Positions 1 through 32,300 of a DNA stretch of 64,000 nucleotides are shown in pieces (position 1 is the first letter of the stretch; every line of letters starts with the position of its first letter). Both the position numbers and the translations under genes were made by a program. Origin of the DNA: Cruorifilaria tuberocauda (lineage: Eukaryota; Nematoda; Chromadorea; Rhabditida; Onchocercidae); the NCBI GenBank assembly GCA_013365365.1, contig JABVXU010000207.1:1-64000 (forward strand). The letters run 5' to 3'. A model generated the notes under the pieces. That model was not told the origin of the DNA, did no database searches, and saw only the letters and a list, made by a program, of their open reading frames with translations.

Positions 1-39
<39 letters not shown>
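1..39. repeat. (CA)n/(TA)n microsatellite
   Basis: The window opens with ten CA units followed directly by about ten TA units. It is a compound dinucleotide microsatellite and probably continues to the left of the window. Confidence 0.95.
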
Positions 40-3000
40 GCGTGGAGTACCAGGGCACTTGTGATTTTTATGAAGAAATAAAGTAGAAGGATGTCTGACA
101 ATAAACAAAGATCTTTATTTTTTAAATTCTTAATTCCAGTTTTCAATTTTTAAATATGAATTTTAGTTAGTTGTTGGAATGTTACAAAGAATGCGTAAAT
201 ATTTTCTGATTTTTCAGTAACCATAAAGAAATATTTATAAGAAGCGATCCGGTCTAATAAAGTCCTTCAATACACTTAGTGCATTTACCAATTTCACTAC
301 GTGAAGGGCGGATTGTAAAAATTTTTCTTTTCAATCTTTCGGAAATTATGAGAAGCATTTGGAATTTGTTTAGTGGAATCGTCGATATGGCATTCCAAAC
401 TGATTGCTAAACTACAAAAGTATTTTCAGTACTAAAATTATATTCTTAAATTTTTATTTAAACTTTTATTTGCTTTAAGAAAATTGCTTTGTTATATTGA
501 GTCGATTTTCTTCTCTAAAAACTTTTCAAATGGAAATATTCACAACTGTAAAATTTGCAATTTTAGTAGAAATAATTATTTTTTTTATATTGAATTTGTT
601 TGTCTTAGTTAGAATGAAAAATATTTTTATCATTTCGAAAATGATTGCTTCAGCTGTTTGGTAAAGAAAATTTTGATTAAATTTGTTACTGCAAAGAATA
701 TTGCAAAGTTCAAGTCTAAATAATAAATAGAAGGCTTACTAATTGGTAATAAAGTCAGCTTTTCCATTTTTTGTTCATTTAGACAGTGTTTCGTTTGCAA
801 TGCATTTTAAATAAATGTTTTACTTCAGTTATTATACAATACTTCTAGAAATATTTTATTTATCCTTTCTAGTTATTGCCATTCAAATTAATTTTTAAAG
901 TTGAAGTTAGAAAGTTTTTTTGTGAACCAGGAAGTTTTTTTTTCTATGAACCAAGAATCTGTATACTTTAAGATGATTTGGTGGCAGAATTTCTTGTAAT
1001 ATATCCTAATTTTCATTTTATGTACTTACTATCGGGTTCTTTACAAGATATAAGTAAAGAACCTATTTTTCAAATCAAACGGAGGAGAAAAAGAAAGACA
1101 CCGCGAAAGATAAGTAAAGAGGAACAGAGAGATCATAAATGTCGAACAATGTTATGTTGCTTTTGCTTAATCCCAAACATAGAGTTAAAAGCTATCTCTC
1201 AGATGGGTCATAAAATTGACGGAAAATTATTCTATATTTATAAAATTTTGATCAAGTGTTTATCAGTTACATTTCTTTTTGCATATGCTTATGGATGTAT
1301 AAAGTCACTCCAATTTTTATTTGCTATAAACATTGTTTTATTGTTGCTATCACTAGGCTTGGGATAAACCTTGCATTTGACCCTCGCAGGTTGGATAAGA
1401 AAGTCTGAATTTCAAATAAAAATAAGTAATCTAAAGTAAACACATCTCTTATTGAAAAGGTAATTTTAAATCCTGTTTTTAATTTCAAATTAGATAAGTT
1501 TTGGCTGTGTTTGCAGCTGCGAAATAATCTTTTTTATGAATTTTATTGAAATAATCTGTGATTCTTATTTTATTTTCCAGTTTCAGAATTACTGTTTAAG
1601 AAGTATTTTTGTATCAAAAAGGTTACTATATTTGTTCATTTCATCTTTTTTATGATTATCATTTTATATTTTCCTGGACTCCTTTTCGCTGTTATTTTTA
1701 TTTTTTGAAATTTAAATCGATTTCATCATAATACCACTTAATAGGGAAGAGATCTATTGTCATTTCCTACGGCTTCGATATTTATGTTATTGTTGTCTTG
1801 TGGACATGAAAGAATATAAGCAATAAGACTTTTTAATAAACTTTTATAAAAACCGCTTTGGAAAAGACAAAAATTCGAATTTAAGCCTTCTAATGAATTA
1901 TTCGGCGGGATATTTCCGATTGATCTTAAGTATAATTCATGTATCGCAGTATAAAATGAAAATAAGAGAAGCATCCTTCATCCATCAAACGTTTGTCGAT
2001 ATAACAGATCATTTGAACAATAAACGTAAAAGATAGCAAGAGTAAATAAGCTTCGAATGGGTAATTGAGGGATATTACTGCTTCAATAACTGCTAAATGC
2101 TGCGATATTATTGCGAGAGCGTATGCGACCCGAAACGTTTTGGACCCGTAGAGGAGATGATTTGTAAATAATGTTATCCTTTTTTCCATCATTTGCTGGG
2201 AAAATTCTTCATTTAGCTTGGGATTTTGAAATTTAAAATTCGAAACACTTGGTAAGCGTTGAAGAATGATTTAATTGGTTTAAAGAATGGTTTAATTGTG
2301 ATAATGGAAGTAATTAAGCAGTTCGGTATTTATGCATTCTCTCTGAAAACAACATTGGAAAAAAATTATTCAAGTGACGGAATTTATGTTCTTTTAAAAT
2401 TCTTAAAAAAAATTCTCAAATTAAAATAATAATGTGTTAGTTATCACAGCGCTACAGGGAATCTTGAAGTATAATGTTTTCCGGCTGATTTCATTTCGTA
2501 ATCCCCATGACCTAATTTTTGCTTTTTCCAAATTCACTCAGAACGCTAAAAACGCAACAGCGACCAGATTGTGTAGTTCGTTTATTTACGTCTTTAATTG
2601 CTTGTTATGTTACCATCCGTGAAATCGTGGCTTCGTGGCTTCTCCATGTATTTCATAAAGTTATCGATTATACAGAGAATGAAAATTCACCATTTCAGGG
2701 ACGAAAGGAGAAAGATTTTTTTATCGACTAGTTTTTCTTTCTCTTCCTTTCTCATTCGTTCAGTTCTCATCCTTTCCAAAGTTTCCTCAAATCTTTTTCC
2801 CATTTCTCTTTGTTCTTAAATATAACCATGTAAAATAACAAGTACTGTTTGAAAGGTGCTTTACTATTTCTAATATATCAGGTCTAAATTTTAATAAAAG
2901 ATATAAATTTCAATAAAAGATACCGACACTTATCTTCGTTCATTTCAGCCGTTCATTATTCACATCAGCTATTTATCATGAAATATTCCTGCTTCGTTGA

Positions 3001-4485
3001 AGTGATGTTATTTGTTTAAGCGTTCATTTACTTTCTGGCTAATTTTTTAACTGTTTGCCGGAACATCGATTACGTCACTTATCATATTGTTTTCCAAAAA
3101 CTAATACGACAATTCTCGAGAATCGATCGGATGTTTGTGATAAAAATGGTAGAGTTTAACTTGCTAAGGATAAAGGAGAGAGAAAGAGAGAGGAGGAAAT
3201 AATCATATCCGTGATATCCTCAAATACCGACTAATCTTCATAATTCTCCAGTAGAAATGAATCAGAAGGGATTGGATGCCATTCATCATATGAATAGCAT
3301 TACATCTCCGTGGTGCCTATTAGATATGCTAATTAACAATGTTAGCATAAAAGATGAATAAATTCTTTCACGGAATTCATCTCGCAGTTATCAGTCCTAG
3401 ATCGATCACTCCCGCATTACTCATGCAACTATCCGAGATATTCTCATAGCTGAGTCATCAGTTGTTGCTTTTCCATTCATTTTTTCTCTTTGCTGTTCAT
3501 CGATTAGCAATTCTTATTGTACATTCTGATAAGGACTTGAATTGTCTGTAAATAACTTTTATAGGCTACAGTCCAGTTATATAACTATCTCTTTAAAATG
3601 TTTCTTCCAATTTCCTTCTTATTGTTTTAATATCGGATAATATATATCGAATAATATATATCTATATTCTCTTATATAATATAGCAAAATGATTTACGGA
3701 AAGTTTTTGTCACAAGTGCTAGTTTCTTTTCTGTTTCAGTACTTGAAATCGATGTGCTTTCTTTGTTTTTCTCGTTGATTATATTATAATTTAATCTGTT
3801 AAGCACAGAAAATATATTCCGATAACTTAGTTTGTCATGCATATATAATACGTATATGTATTCAGAGCAGTGAGAAATTATTAAGCCTTGAATTCCTGAT
3901 TTAGTAGTGCAGTTTTTTCTTGCGTTGAATGGTTTGTAGGATCTTTGATACAGTCGCGGCCGAATTTCAGGAATATAGCAATAAGACGAATTGAATGCAA
4001 ATTTTCGGCAATTTTTTTTTAAGGATACTAAGATAACAGAAGAAATAGCCGTGTACTTTTTTACAATCTTTTCGAAAAAAGATGTAAATTTTTAGTAGGG
4101 CTTTCAACGTCGGAATGTTGTAATTATGGAATACTTTAGATTACCTAACTGCTTAATGATTGAGATTGAATTTAATACATTGGTTCGATAGTTTTATGCC
4201 ATTTGATCTCTTTGTTTGTAGAAATTCCTCTTGTTGCACCACATGTCACTTCATATACCAGGATGAGGTCTCTTCACTTCTTACTTTTCTTTTTTCTGTT
4301 TGTATCATAAAAATGAATGATAATTGCTGATATTATTGGGGGAGATTAGTGTCCTCTTCTAATATTCATTTAGTTTTTTAATTTTGCATGTCATTATTTA
4401 TTTTACAATTGCTTTTTACCATTTTCTCGTTAGCGGAAATATTAAAATAAATTTTTTCTCAGTTAATGATAATATTTTATTTGCA
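40..4485. other. AT-rich upstream region of abl-1
   Basis: No gene can be defined here with confidence. The stretch is AT-rich with many homopolymer runs. A 129-codon open frame at 978-1367 on the + strand has no ATG-led coding look and no flanking splice structure that I trust. The only segment with protein-like character is on the - strand at about 1926-2195 and is listed separately. Distal promoter elements or further 5' non-coding exons of abl-1 could lie here, but I cannot point to them. Confidence 0.6.
1926..2195 (-). other. Possible coding exon, two hydrophobic segments, ninjurin-like pattern
   Basis: On the - strand an acceptor-like TTTTCCCAG is followed directly by an 88-codon open frame starting MMEKRITLFTNHLLYGSKTF. 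It reads as a short polar part, KTF, an alanine/leucine-rich helix containing ISQHLAVIEAV, then a strongly hydrophobic stretch ending in FIVQMICYI. The order resembles the core of the ninjurin family (Asn..Lys-Thr, a helix with an SQL-like motif, a transmembrane segment ending in LQ). The third hydrophobic segment of ninjurins is not found. A second open frame follows at 1738-1974, but I found no splice that joins the two. It could be a decayed gene, one exon of a gene, or chance. The family link is an inference from pattern only. Confidence 0.25.
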
Positions 4486-4561
4486 GCAGTAGGAACCTGG
4501 TGGTTGATAAAATGTTCTACAGAGATGGTGCTTGTTAGGAGAAATTATGAATGGATAGCTA
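4485..4561 (+). promoter_or_regulatory. abl-1: abl-1 5' leader: splice or trans-splice acceptor and uORFs
   Basis: A good acceptor (TTATTTGCAG, AG at 4485-4486) opens the leader of the first abl-1 coding exon. It may be a cis acceptor or a spliced-leader site. Three ATGs precede the chosen start. One at 4512 opens a short frame ending at 4538. One at 4525 opens a 20-codon frame that overlaps the abl-1 start and ends at 4587. One at 4547 is in frame with abl-1 but stops at 4556-4558. That stop fixes 4562 as the first usable in-frame Met in this exon. If transcribed this way, the short frames would be expected to lower or regulate translation. Confidence 0.55.
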
Positions 4562-24319
<19,758 letters not shown>

Positions 24320-27059
24320 TTTTTGTTTATCTGCTAGCTATGTTATTAATATTCTTTTTTCCATCTCTCCCCTTCAGGTGTTAAATTTTAAGGCCTTCTT
24401 ATACAGAATTTCAGGGAGAATTTAGTTATGCTAATGCAGTTCCAATCGAGGCTTTATGATTTTCATGTAAATATATGAGATTGAAACTAGAGATAATTTA
24501 AGAATGCCGACGTTAATTAGGCAGTCAAAATTGTAGATAATCATGAGAGTCCTAGAGTAAGGTTCTAGATTGAGGAACATCAATAATTAACCGATAAATG
24601 ATAATGCTTAATTTTGCTTTGAATTTCAGCGAATAAATTTTTATACTAACTATATATCTGTACGACTCCTGTATTGTATCAGTTAATTCCTTTTGTACTG
24701 AATTTATCGTGTGACAATTTTCCGGTCGTCATTAACTTTTTCTCTCCGAACCTTTTATTGCTCTGTAATGCAGGATTCCTAAACTTGATTATTTGTTGTT
24801 TTTAGTTTTCAGATCTCTTCATGAGTCTTTAGGTTAATTATGCATACCTAAAGATTTTGTTCAAATTCGATAAACTTTACTGTTTTAAAAAAAAGTATTT
24901 TTACAAAAGAATGTTCTTTTCAAATGTTAAATTCCATTAACTTGTAAAAATAGTAAATTTTTTTCGGAAGTTTACTGCTTAAATTAGAAAAAGAATAAAA
25001 TGTCGGAAAAGCGAAAGGAAATAGTGTTTTTTGAAAAAGCAGAAAGTAAAATAGGCTTGAACTACGGGAGGTACTCTGGGAGGTAGTTGATACGTGCTTT
25101 TAGTTGATATTGTAATTGTTTTAGAGAAAAATTCCAAGCAAAAAATTATAATTGATTTGATTAATCAAATTTAAAATGAAGCATGAATAATTGACAGTAT
25201 TAGTTTGTCTTTTTTTAATAATTTTAGTTATTCACCGTGCATTACTTCAATCACTTCCATTATTAATTGTTTTATGATATGATTATATAGTAAATATTAT
25301 ATAATAAAGGCTATTAAGTATACAATCCGATCTTGGAATTCTTCAATTTCGAGGGTCAAATTCTTTTTCTATTTAGTATCAAATTAAATGCATTACTGTT
25401 ACTATCATGTTAAAAATGCAACAGAAAAATGAAACCGTGTGATTTGATGTTAATGGAATGTTTACGATGCTTCTAATATTTATTATGTCAACATTTAATT
25501 TTTATCTCTTACCTTTTTACTGAGCTAATTTTACAATAAAGGAATGAATATATTCATTTCATATTGTACACTTTACATTTTTAATAAAATAAAGGGAATG
25601 GAGTGACAGGAATTTTTTACAAAAAATATGGGCAATTGCTAGTATAAAAACAAACATTATCGTTTACCAACTTGCACTCTTTTTCATCTTTTCTTTTCGT
25701 ATCTTTCGACTTATATAAGGTGACGTTTAACAGTTATTGGGAAGTTATATTGCAAGCTTTAAAACAGTCCAATTTTAGTTTAAGACTTGTAAACTGAAAC
25801 TTTTCTGACTGTTGAATATTTCAGATGTAAGGCAGAAAAATTGTTGTTGGTTGTTGTTGTTGCTTTTAATAATGCGAGATTGATGAAGTATCATTATACA
25901 GAACATGTGTTCCAGGTATACGAAATGAAATCCAAATTGCACAGGAATAACTGTTATGATGAAAATAAGACTTTGATGCTTTCCAAGAACTGTGTATGCA
26001 TTAGCTAGGTGAAATTGGGCATAAGCATGCCAACCTTTTTGTCTATCAGCAATGTTTCAGTGAATCATCAAATCTTATGACTGTATGAAAAGATTTTAGT
26101 CAGTAAATATTCTCGATAAATTCTGAAAATGAAAGAAAAGAGGAAAACGTAAAGTTCGATGTTTTATCCAAAATACTTGAAACAATGGTATGTTGCTGTA
26201 TGCATTGCTGCAATGCAGATTAATGCGGTTTACTCTACACATGCAACATGTAATCTGCTGGTGTGAAAAATTCGAGGGTACAAGTTACCTGTCAGGACAA
26301 GAATTTTACTCTTTTTGAGGAGATTGGAAGAAGGAAACTCTTTAATAGGGTAAATGAAGTGAATTGTGTTAATCAAGTTGCACATTAGAAACAGTTATAT
26401 AAAATAGGAAAGTAGACAAATCGTTTTTCAATGATCGGCAAATTTCAGAAGAAGAGAATCAATTTTGATCCATTGCTGCAAGCTTCGCTTCATCACAATC
26501 TCCTACTATTGTCATCCAAGTCGTACTTTGCTGACCCAGTTTGCTCGTTTGCCAAATCTCAATTGACTTGCCCAACGTTTTAGACGTGGGTCATCATAGT
26601 ACAGCTGTAATTTTATCTTTTTCTCTAAATCAGTGCAAAGATTCTCGTTCATATGTTAAATAAAATTTCTACTCCACTGTTTCACCGCTGATACTTAATG
26701 CTCGATTGTCAATGATTTAACTAATCGGTTTATTTAATTGTTATATTCGCACGATCATTGTATTTGTTATTTGACATGATACGGAGCTATGGTAATAATT
26801 AGATCTGAATATAAGTTCGGCTTATCTTAACATTTGATTGATTGCGTAAAGATCGTAACTGTTGCATGCATCATTACACGCTGGACGAGAGAAGCATCTC
26901 GAAGTTACCTCATCTTTTTGATTTGAAAAAAGGATTCAAATCTCTTGTGCAGCTATTATCTTCGAATCATTCTATTTTCTTTAATTAATAGATAACAATC
27001 GCACTGTTCCAAACTTTATCCATATAATTCGAACAATTCTGTCTCCTCATCCCTGACAC
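24320..27059. other. abl-1 3' flank
   Basis: AT-rich sequence with no gene that I can support. It begins with the abl-1 3' untranslated region. AATAAA at 24632-24637, about 310 bases past the stop, is the first good polyadenylation signal; further AATAAA-type hexamers near 25307 and 25578 could serve longer 3' ends. Confidence 0.6.
24632..24637 (+). terminator. abl-1: Candidate abl-1 polyadenylation signal
   Basis: Canonical AATAAA about 310 bases downstream of the abl-1 stop codon. It is the nearest one on the + strand. Use is inferred. Confidence 0.45.
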
Positions 27060-27065
27060 TTTATT
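27060..27065 (-). terminator. Candidate polyadenylation signal of the small peptide gene
   Basis: AATAAA on the - strand (CCTAATAAAGTG), 45 bases downstream of the small secreted peptide's stop codon. Confidence 0.55.
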
Positions 27066-27109
27066 AGGTTTCTCAGCTTAGAATGGCAACAATGACTTTT
27101 ATTATCATT

Positions 27110-27466
27110 TCAGAGCAAAAAGAGAAGTTGGAAACGAACCAAATTAGATAATTCATTTGGATTTGGCCACTGTTCTGTATCATCCATATAAGGCCATAAC
27201 TCTTGCCTACTATATTCATTTGCTTCTTCTGACAATGCATCTGAAACAAACAGGTGGAATATTAAACCAAATATGTTGAAGATTGATCTGTGGTAGACAA
27301 ATAACAATATTAACTTCATTTATTTTATTTAAAAACCAAACATATTAGACTAGTCTTATCCATCAGAATAAAATATTTATTTAAAACATAATAGGAAAGA
27401 AATAGACTTACTCTGTGCTAATGCTAGAATTGGAAGAATGCAGTAAAAAAATAATTCTGTAGACAT
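27110..27466 (-). CDS. Small secreted peptide precursor, two exons
   Basis: Exons are 27466-27412 and 27240-27110 on the - strand, joined by a 171-base GTAAGT...TTTCAG intron and encoding 61 residues. Exon 1 encodes MSTELFFYCILPILALAQ, a clear signal peptide. Exon 2 encodes an acidic, cysteine-free mature part with SRQELWPYMDDTEQWPNPNE and ends LVRFQLLFLL before TGA. A TTATTTCAG acceptor lies 17 bases before the ATG with no start codon between, which fits spliced-leader addition. AATAAA lies 45 bases past the stop. I do not recognise the family. Secretion as a neuropeptide-like or other small peptide is inferred from size and signal sequence; no dibasic cleavage site or amidation glycine is present. 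Confidence 0.65.
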
Positions 27467-27482
27467 TCTATAAGTTCTGAAG

Positions 27483-27485
27483 CCT
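27483..27485 (-). promoter_or_regulatory. Probable spliced-leader acceptor of the small secreted peptide gene
   Basis: On the - strand ATTATTTCAG is followed by a 17-base leader and then the ATG of the small secreted peptide. The short leader and strong acceptor are typical of SL trans-splicing in nematodes. A cis-spliced upstream non-coding exon is the alternative. Confidence 0.5.
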
Positions 27486-29353
27486 GAAATAATGTCATTG
27501 CTTAGAGTGCAAGAAAATGCAGACAAAATTACAGTTCCGATATGAATGATAATAGAGGGCGTTAAATTTAAGATGTAAAGCTGATGTTTAATTTAACTTT
27601 CATTGTTTGATTTTCAGATGTGATTTTCATGTGTCTCTTCATCTTTCGGGAGATAACAATCTGGTCAAGTCACGGTTTTCATGAATTATGTAAAAAATGA
27701 GAGTGCCTTATTGGATGATCTTTTATCCGGAAAGCCATTCCATCTCTTCCTACATTACACATTGAATCTCTTCAAATTTTCGAATAAGTAATTATAACGC
27801 AATGGTTTGCAATTTCACTAATGATAATAATTGGTGATAGTTCAAAAAAGATTCTTTTGTTTTTATAAAAAAATCTGTTACTAATTAAAGAGACGTTTGT
27901 ATAGATTTAAAAGAAAAGCTTGAAAAAATAAAAGGAAAATAAAGAGATATACAAGAAGCAACTTCTTGCCATTTCACGTTTACGTGAAGTAGGAACTCAT
28001 AATCGCATTCATCACATGCAAATGCATCCATAGTACTTCTTTTTTAGTACAATTTCAATACAGCCTGCGTTTATTTTCTAATGTCAAGCAATAATAAGCC
28101 ATTTGAAACTTGTTATTAATTGATATATTTTAAATGTTAATACCCTGTATCAATGAACCAAAAATAAACATTAAACATGAGTTATTTAAGTATGCAATAA
28201 AACATTCTTAAATTTAATTATGATTCTCAGCACATCAGATAACTCATTTTTCTCATACCGATGATTTAACAGTAATATCGATGAAGTAACATTCTTATTT
28301 GTTACTCGATATATTTTAAAGATATTTTGATCTCCATTTAAAAGCCATTTTCTAATTCAGTGACATTATAAATACATTTAATAGAATTCCATTTGATACT
28401 ATTAGTCTTCTCGTTCGAAGATTAAATATATGTTTGTTTTTTGACATGAATTTGCAAATAAGTATTAGTTCAACTACCTAATTATTTCATAACTGCTTCT
28501 AAGTTTTGAGAAAGTTTAGAATTTGAACTTCGAAACTTTCGTTAACATTTCATACTGTAATTAAAGAGATGGAGATTGGGATGAGATTTTAATTCTTTTC
28601 CTCTAAAAGATTTAGTGAAAAATGACGTTTTGATCAATTTATTAGCACAACCGAACAATAAAGTTATCAAACAAAAATTAGTTCTTCGAACTTCGAATAT
28701 AAATATTATTAAATTAGCTAAAAGATAACCGAAAGATATTTTTGATATTTTATGTAGCTAGTATAGCATGAATGTTATCTTATCGCATGTATCACATACA
28801 TTTAGCACCTGCGCTAAATACATCTGAAATACTTGATATGTTTTCCTTTACAGCTCCAACAGGTTTCCAAATATGGCATTCCAACCATAATAGTTACTTA
28901 TGCAGCGGTAAAAATTGTCATGAAATGAAAACATTAAACATTAGAAAGAAAGAAAGAACAATGATTAGCTTTGTTTGTCAGCAAAATAACTATGTGACAA
29001 TCAAATGTGTATCAAATGTGTATTCATGAAAGATTCTGAAAAGAACAAATAGGATTTATTGCTCTGATGTGACATTTCCTTATGGATGATAACAAAAGAT
29101 TGGAAGTTAATAATGTTTTGAATGGACGCTAAAACAAAAATTAAACCGAAATTAAAAATGAGACTTAGAGCGATTAAATGAAATGGAAAAGAAGACAGAA
29201 AAGGTTAGCTGAACTGCTAATCAGTTTCAGTGAAAAAGCAAAAAGAGGAATTGAAAATGAGAGATAAATGAAAAGATGCATGAAAAGGGAGGAGAAATGA
29301 AGAGAGAAGGAAACCTTATTCTGTTATTCATGAAACAATATTAAAATAAAAAA

Positions 29354-29375
29354 GAATAATAATAATAATAATAAT
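29354..29375. repeat. (AAT)n microsatellite
   Basis: About seven tandem AAT units at the end of an A/G-rich strand. Confidence 0.9.
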
Positions 29376-32300
29376 GATCGATGTCACCAACCGAAATAAA
29401 TATACACGAAGCATTTTTTTAAGAAACGAATGATTGATGAAAAGGTCATCATTTGAAATGAAAAAATGCTCTACCAAAAGTTTCATCTCATTGCTTTTTC
29501 TTCTTCTCTTCTATTTTTATTCTCTTTCTAATAGCAAAATTTCAACTAGAATTATCAACTGAATTATTCGTTTATCATTCCAATAAATCATCCGAACCGA
29601 TTTGTGCCCTTTTGTTCAATGCTTTTTTAAAGCAACATTAATATAATTACCACGTAATAATTATCAATGGCTTCTATTCAAAATCTAAGAATGAACAAAA
29701 TTAACATAATTAGCAATCATTAATGAGTATTATTGTATTATTTTTGATTCTTCTCATTTTATTGTCCAAATCTTCACGCTGAAAAAATTTGAGATTATTA
29801 TTCATGCACGTGAAGCTGTCCAACTGATGGAAATGTTACTTTGGACATTCATGTATTTTAGTTTCCTAGAGGATGTTCGAACAGATTTCACAGCGTTTCA
29901 GTTACGTATGTGAATTTACGCATAACTTCATGTAATTGATTCCAGAAACCTGCTTTCTGGTTTGAAACTATTAGAAAATTTTACACTTTATTCATATAAA
30001 CTGATTGTTTCCTTTCTTTCCCAACTGCTTCTTTTGTTCAGTACCTCAAATTGCTGGACAGAATGAAGATGAACTGATCGGATAGGATCATTTTTTGAAG
30101 AAGAACAATATAATCTTCCATTCTAAGAAATCTCAAAATTTTCATGAGATGACAAGAAATGTCGTCACTATGAATCATCGAGATTTTTGTGACATTTTGC
30201 CATGAGTTATTGGAATACATATCCGATCTTATCATAACTTTAATCCATCGGTAGGCGTTTCTGTCACTCGCAATAAGCAGTTACGTGATAAAATGAATCT
30301 AATGTAGGAGGAAAGAAGAATTCTGAGTTGAATCGATGTATTTCCTAATCCATATCAGACGAATGTCAACAAAGAAATTAACTTCCTATTATTCGCTCTT
30401 CCAGTCATTTTGTTATGCTTCTTCTTGTTTTGGTCATTCTTTCATAACTGAGAAACTGTCCATATTTGCCTTTTTGAAAGGATGAAAATCGAAAAATTCT
30501 CTAACAGATAAAAACCAATATTTTTAAAATTCATGATTCTATTGGATACTCTTCGAAATATCCTAAATTAAAATAAGTGGATAAATTAGGAATAAACTGA
30601 GGATATCGTAGCTCATTGATTTAAGCATAAATTGAATGCAAGAGAGTTCAAATAAATTATTGGCGTGAAATAATTCGAATTAAACTTAAAATGAAACAAG
30701 CAAAACTGGATTGAACTAAATTAATTTATATCCGGAATAAACTAGGCCTTTGTGTTTGTTTTTCTTTTCTTTCTAATGTCCTCTTCATAAATAATTAAAA
30801 TTTTCTCTCTAATCAATTAAATTAGCGAGATGATATGATTGGAAGAAATCGATCGTTGCCTAGTACTTGCATATTCGCATAATATGGCACTTTAATTTGG
30901 ATTTATTTTGCATTAATGCATGCAAAAATAATTACCTTTTCTAAAAAACAAAAAACCTTTTGGAATTAATTCTTGATTTCGGGTCGAATTTATATTTTGA
31001 TTAAAAAACTGATCAAAAATAGCGTGCAATGTGTACACCATAAACAAATAGAAATAAGATTCAATAAGCAAACATTTAGGCATGTAAGAATTTGTTTCCT
31101 AAAAAATTACCTTTATTATATTATATTATATATTGTGTATTATTTTCTTATGTATTGTTTATTGTATATTATATAGGCCGAAAATTTTCGACAATATAAT
31201 ATACATTTTTAAAAAATGAAAGAAATGCCCAAGATTATTCGTATTGAGATGAAAGATTTCATAGACTTCTGGTCTGAAATAATCATTGCATGTAATCTCA
31301 GCCATTTCTATTGGACTTATCACTGACCATCAGTACAACTACTTCTGAATAATATTTGAAAAATGTTTCATTTATCCATAAATCAGTCAATTAGCCAAAA
31401 TCAGGAAAAACGCCATGACGAATGATATTCGTAGATTGTTGTATCGGAGAAATTGATGTGACTTTAGAGTGTTAAGCTATAGCTTATGTAACGTTATGTC
31501 TAGCATTTTTTTACGAAACTTTTTTAGGCATTCGTTGTCATCCTAAAGAAAGGACAAGACAGCGGGAAATTCCTTTCTTCGATCTATCGAAATGATTGGA
31601 AGTGTACTTTAACAGTAGCTAACATGTGAAGTGCAGTATAATTAATTCATCGAAGAAGTAAAATGAATGCCATTTGTCTTCAAGAATTCATTTTCCTTTG
31701 TCATTATTTAGACTACATTAAAGCTAACTAGTTAAATGAAGTCAAAAGTTCAAGACGGATTTCTTTTTTTTTACTCAAAACCAATACAGAGAGCTATGTT
31801 GTAACAATGCTTGAAAAACACTTCGAATGAATTAGCTTAATCTGCCCATTTATTGTTGAGAAATTCCCAAGATGCTTCAAATCTTTGTTAAAATAGTTTA
31901 TGAAATGAATTAAAAACGAATTTAATGCTAAAGCACACATTGCTAAGCAAATAAAAAGACGGCAAGCAGCCCAGTCCCGTGTTTTATAAGTCATCTTTCT
32001 TGGCCAACTTATTAATTTAATAATGGAATAATTGTTTTCAAATGAAATAAAAATCTCTATTAGTGAGAATTCTCTGCAAATAGCTTCAAATCATTTGTAA
32101 TGAATTAATAAATTGATTGTTTTAAAGAAACGATGAATATTAATCAATGCAACTGGCACTAAACAATAAATGAAAGATACATTTTTTAAATGTTGCATGA
32201 AGGATTATTTTGTTTGAAAATTAATTAATTAATTTTTATATAGTATAATTAATTAAAGTAAATAAACAATAAATAAATCAGTAGCACTATTTTCTCTTCG

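Noticed and set aside
978..1367. 129-codon + strand open frame
   Set aside because: Begins with a non-ATG codon, has low-complexity hydrophobic content and no consistent splice sites; a frame of this length is not surprising in AT-rich DNA scanned in six frames.
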